From Lachnospiraceae bacterium UBA1267 (GTDB lineage Bacteria > Bacillota > Clostridia > Lachnospirales > Lachnospiraceae), in contig DBVJ01000057.1 of NCBI GenBank assembly GCA_002308115.1, positions 11,020 through 17,215 on the forward strand: a stretch of 6,196 bases of DNA. Reading direction: 5' to 3'. Of the stretch, positions 5,469 through 6,196 are shown piece by piece. The notes under the pieces are model-generated. The model had not been told where the DNA came from, searched no databases, and saw only the letters and a list, made by a program, of their open reading frames with translations. Every line of letters starts with the position of its first letter. Position 1 is the first letter of the stretch. The position numbers and the translations under genes are program-made.

Positions 5469-5494
5469 ATAGCCAGAATCAAAATCAGCCGAAA

Positions 5495-5501
5495 AAGGTG
5501 G
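5495..5501 (+). promoter_or_regulatory. Ribosome binding site of the ATPase
   Basis: AAGGTGG lies 6 nt before the ATG at 5508. The last element of the repeat array (ending at 5496) touches it. Confidence 0.65.
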
Positions 5502-5507
5502 CGCATT

Positions 5508-6196
5508 ATGGAATATATCAGCCGGCACATGGAAGCCCGCATCCTTGAACTGAGCAAATCCTACTCCGCAATCCTGGTAACCGGACCGCGTCAGGCTGGA
5601 AAAACCACCATGCTTCGCTCTCTTGCGGAGAAAGAGAATATCGGACGAAAATATGTAACGCTGGATGACCTCACCGAGCGGGACATGGCAAAAAACGATC
5701 CTGCCCTGTTTCTTCAGCTTCACAGGCCGCCCGTGCTCATCGATGAGGTGCAGTACGCCCCGGAACTCTTCACTTATATCAAGATCCATATCGACGAGCA
5801 TCACAATCCCGGTGACTTCTGGCTGACCGGCTCGCAGATCTTCCGCCTCATGCGGGGCGTACAAGAATCGCTGGCGGGACGAGTTGCACTACTGCACATG
5901 TCTCCTCTGTCCCAGCGGGAGATCATTGGCGCACCTTGTGTACCTTTTACAACAAATCTGGATCGCTTGCTTGCCGAGCAGAATCAGATCCAACCTGTTA
6001 CTACGCCGGAGTTGTTTGCCCGCCTATGGAATGGATCAATGCCTGGGCTGATCAGCGGCCAGACGCCGGATCGGAATATTTTCTATTCTTCTTATCTCTC
6101 CACCTATGTGGAGCGGGACGTGCGGGACCTCTCCGGCAGTGTCGACGCCTTGAAATTCAACCGCTTTGTCACAGCCGTTGCCGCCCGCTGCTCCCA
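5508..6196 (+). CDS. AAA-type ATPase of the DUF4143 family (COG1373-like), 3' end beyond the window
   Basis: The frame is open for 229 codons to the right edge without a stop; full members usually have about 380-450 residues, so roughly half is visible. The Walker A motif is GPRQAGKTT (26-34), Walker B is VLIDEVQYAP (76-85), and FWLTGSQ (104-110) is a sensor-1-like strand. SLAGRVALLHMSPLSQREI (121-139) and YLSTYVERDVRDL (196-208) are characteristic of ATPases that carry the C-terminal DUF4143 domain. The protein is expected to bind and hydrolyse ATP in the cytoplasm. The biological role of this family is not settled, and its genes often occur as scattered, multi-copy accessory genes. The start ATG has AAGGTGG 6 nt upstream; a second in-frame ATG at 5529 has none. 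It is transcribed from its own promoter inside an array of inverted repeats, which suggests tight control. Confidence 0.88.
   Translation, partial: MEYISRHMEARILELSKSYSAILVTGPRQAGKTTMLRSLAEKENIGRKYVTLDDLTERDMAKNDPALFLQLHRPPVLIDEVQYAPELFTYIKIHIDEHHNPGDFWLTGSQIFRLMRGVQESLAGRVALLHMSPLSQREIIGAPCVPFTTNLDRLLAEQNQIQPVTTPELFARLWNGSMPGLISGQTPDRNIFYSSYLSTYVERDVRDLSGSVDALKFNRFVTAVAARCS

Larger units (their letters stand above)
5394..5496. repeat. Four alternating copies of a TTTTCGGCwGATTTT-like element around the ATPase promoter
   Basis: Copy 1 starts at 5394 on the plus strand (TTTTCGGCAGATTTG). Copy 2 is on the minus strand at 5434-5420 (ACTTCGGCAGATTTT). Copy 3 is on the plus strand from 5454 (TTTTTCGGCTATAAT). 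Copy 4 is on the minus strand at 5496-5481 (TTTTTCGGCTGATTTT). Copies 3 and 4 form a perfect 10+10 inverted repeat (5454-5463 / 5487-5496) that brackets the -10 box and touches the Shine-Dalgarno. This suggests operator half-sites for a regulator that is not in the window, or for the ATPase itself. Confidence 0.6.

Noticed and set aside
5418..5864. Minus-strand open frame over the ATPase start
   Set aside because: It runs through the ATPase promoter, and its opposite strand encodes Walker A and B motifs.
1..6196. CRISPR array, tRNA, rRNA or insertion sequence
   Set aside because: No regularly spaced repeats, cloverleaf or transposase motif was seen. The only repeats are the paralogue remnant and the four-site element.

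Overview
The window suggests a moderately GC-rich Bacillota (Clostridia-like) chromosome. The metabolic genes favour G/C-ending codons, Shine-Dalgarno sites are strong (TAAGGAGG, GGAGGTGAT), and promoters are of the sigma-A type (TTGACA / TATAAT). The phylum is an inference from these features, not from a similarity search.

Layout, left to right. Positions 1-564 (minus) hold the 5' part of a membrane-anchored metallophosphoesterase that runs off the left edge. Positions 565-749 are a divergent promoter region. Positions 750-1913 (plus) encode a complete class I/II PLP-dependent aminotransferase. It converges on a complete KDPG/KHG aldolase at 1946-2593 (minus), and a hairpin overlapping the aminotransferase stop codon can terminate transcription from both sides.

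From about 2640 to 4510 the composition becomes clearly AT-rich. This island carries a HigBA-type toxin-antitoxin operon on the minus strand. The toxin (3703-4077) is a RelE/ParE-superfamily HigB-like protein whose best supported start is a CTG codon behind a perfect Shine-Dalgarno site. The antitoxin (2655-3740) fuses a HigA-type HTH domain to an ImmA/IrrE-type zinc peptidase domain with an HEIAH motif. The operon has a near-consensus promoter with a perfect 8+8 palindrome just after its -10 box, a likely autoregulatory operator. The aldolase lies downstream on the same strand without a visible terminator or promoter in between, so read-through is possible.

The gap 4147-4521 holds a decayed fragment related to the C-terminus of the next gene, then a strong promoter and a leader hairpin followed by a T-run. 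The gene at 4522-5370 (plus) encodes an unrecognised protein with two membrane helices. After it comes a dense regulatory segment (5394-5501): a 12-bp-stem terminator, a promoter, and four alternating-orientation copies of a TTTTCGGCwGATTTT-like element. It precedes a DUF4143-type AAA ATPase (5508 to the right edge, incomplete).

The most interesting items are the HigB / HigA-ImmA module with its unusual toxin start and clear operator, the four-site array in front of the ATPase, and the paralogous gene remnant beside the toxin-antitoxin island.
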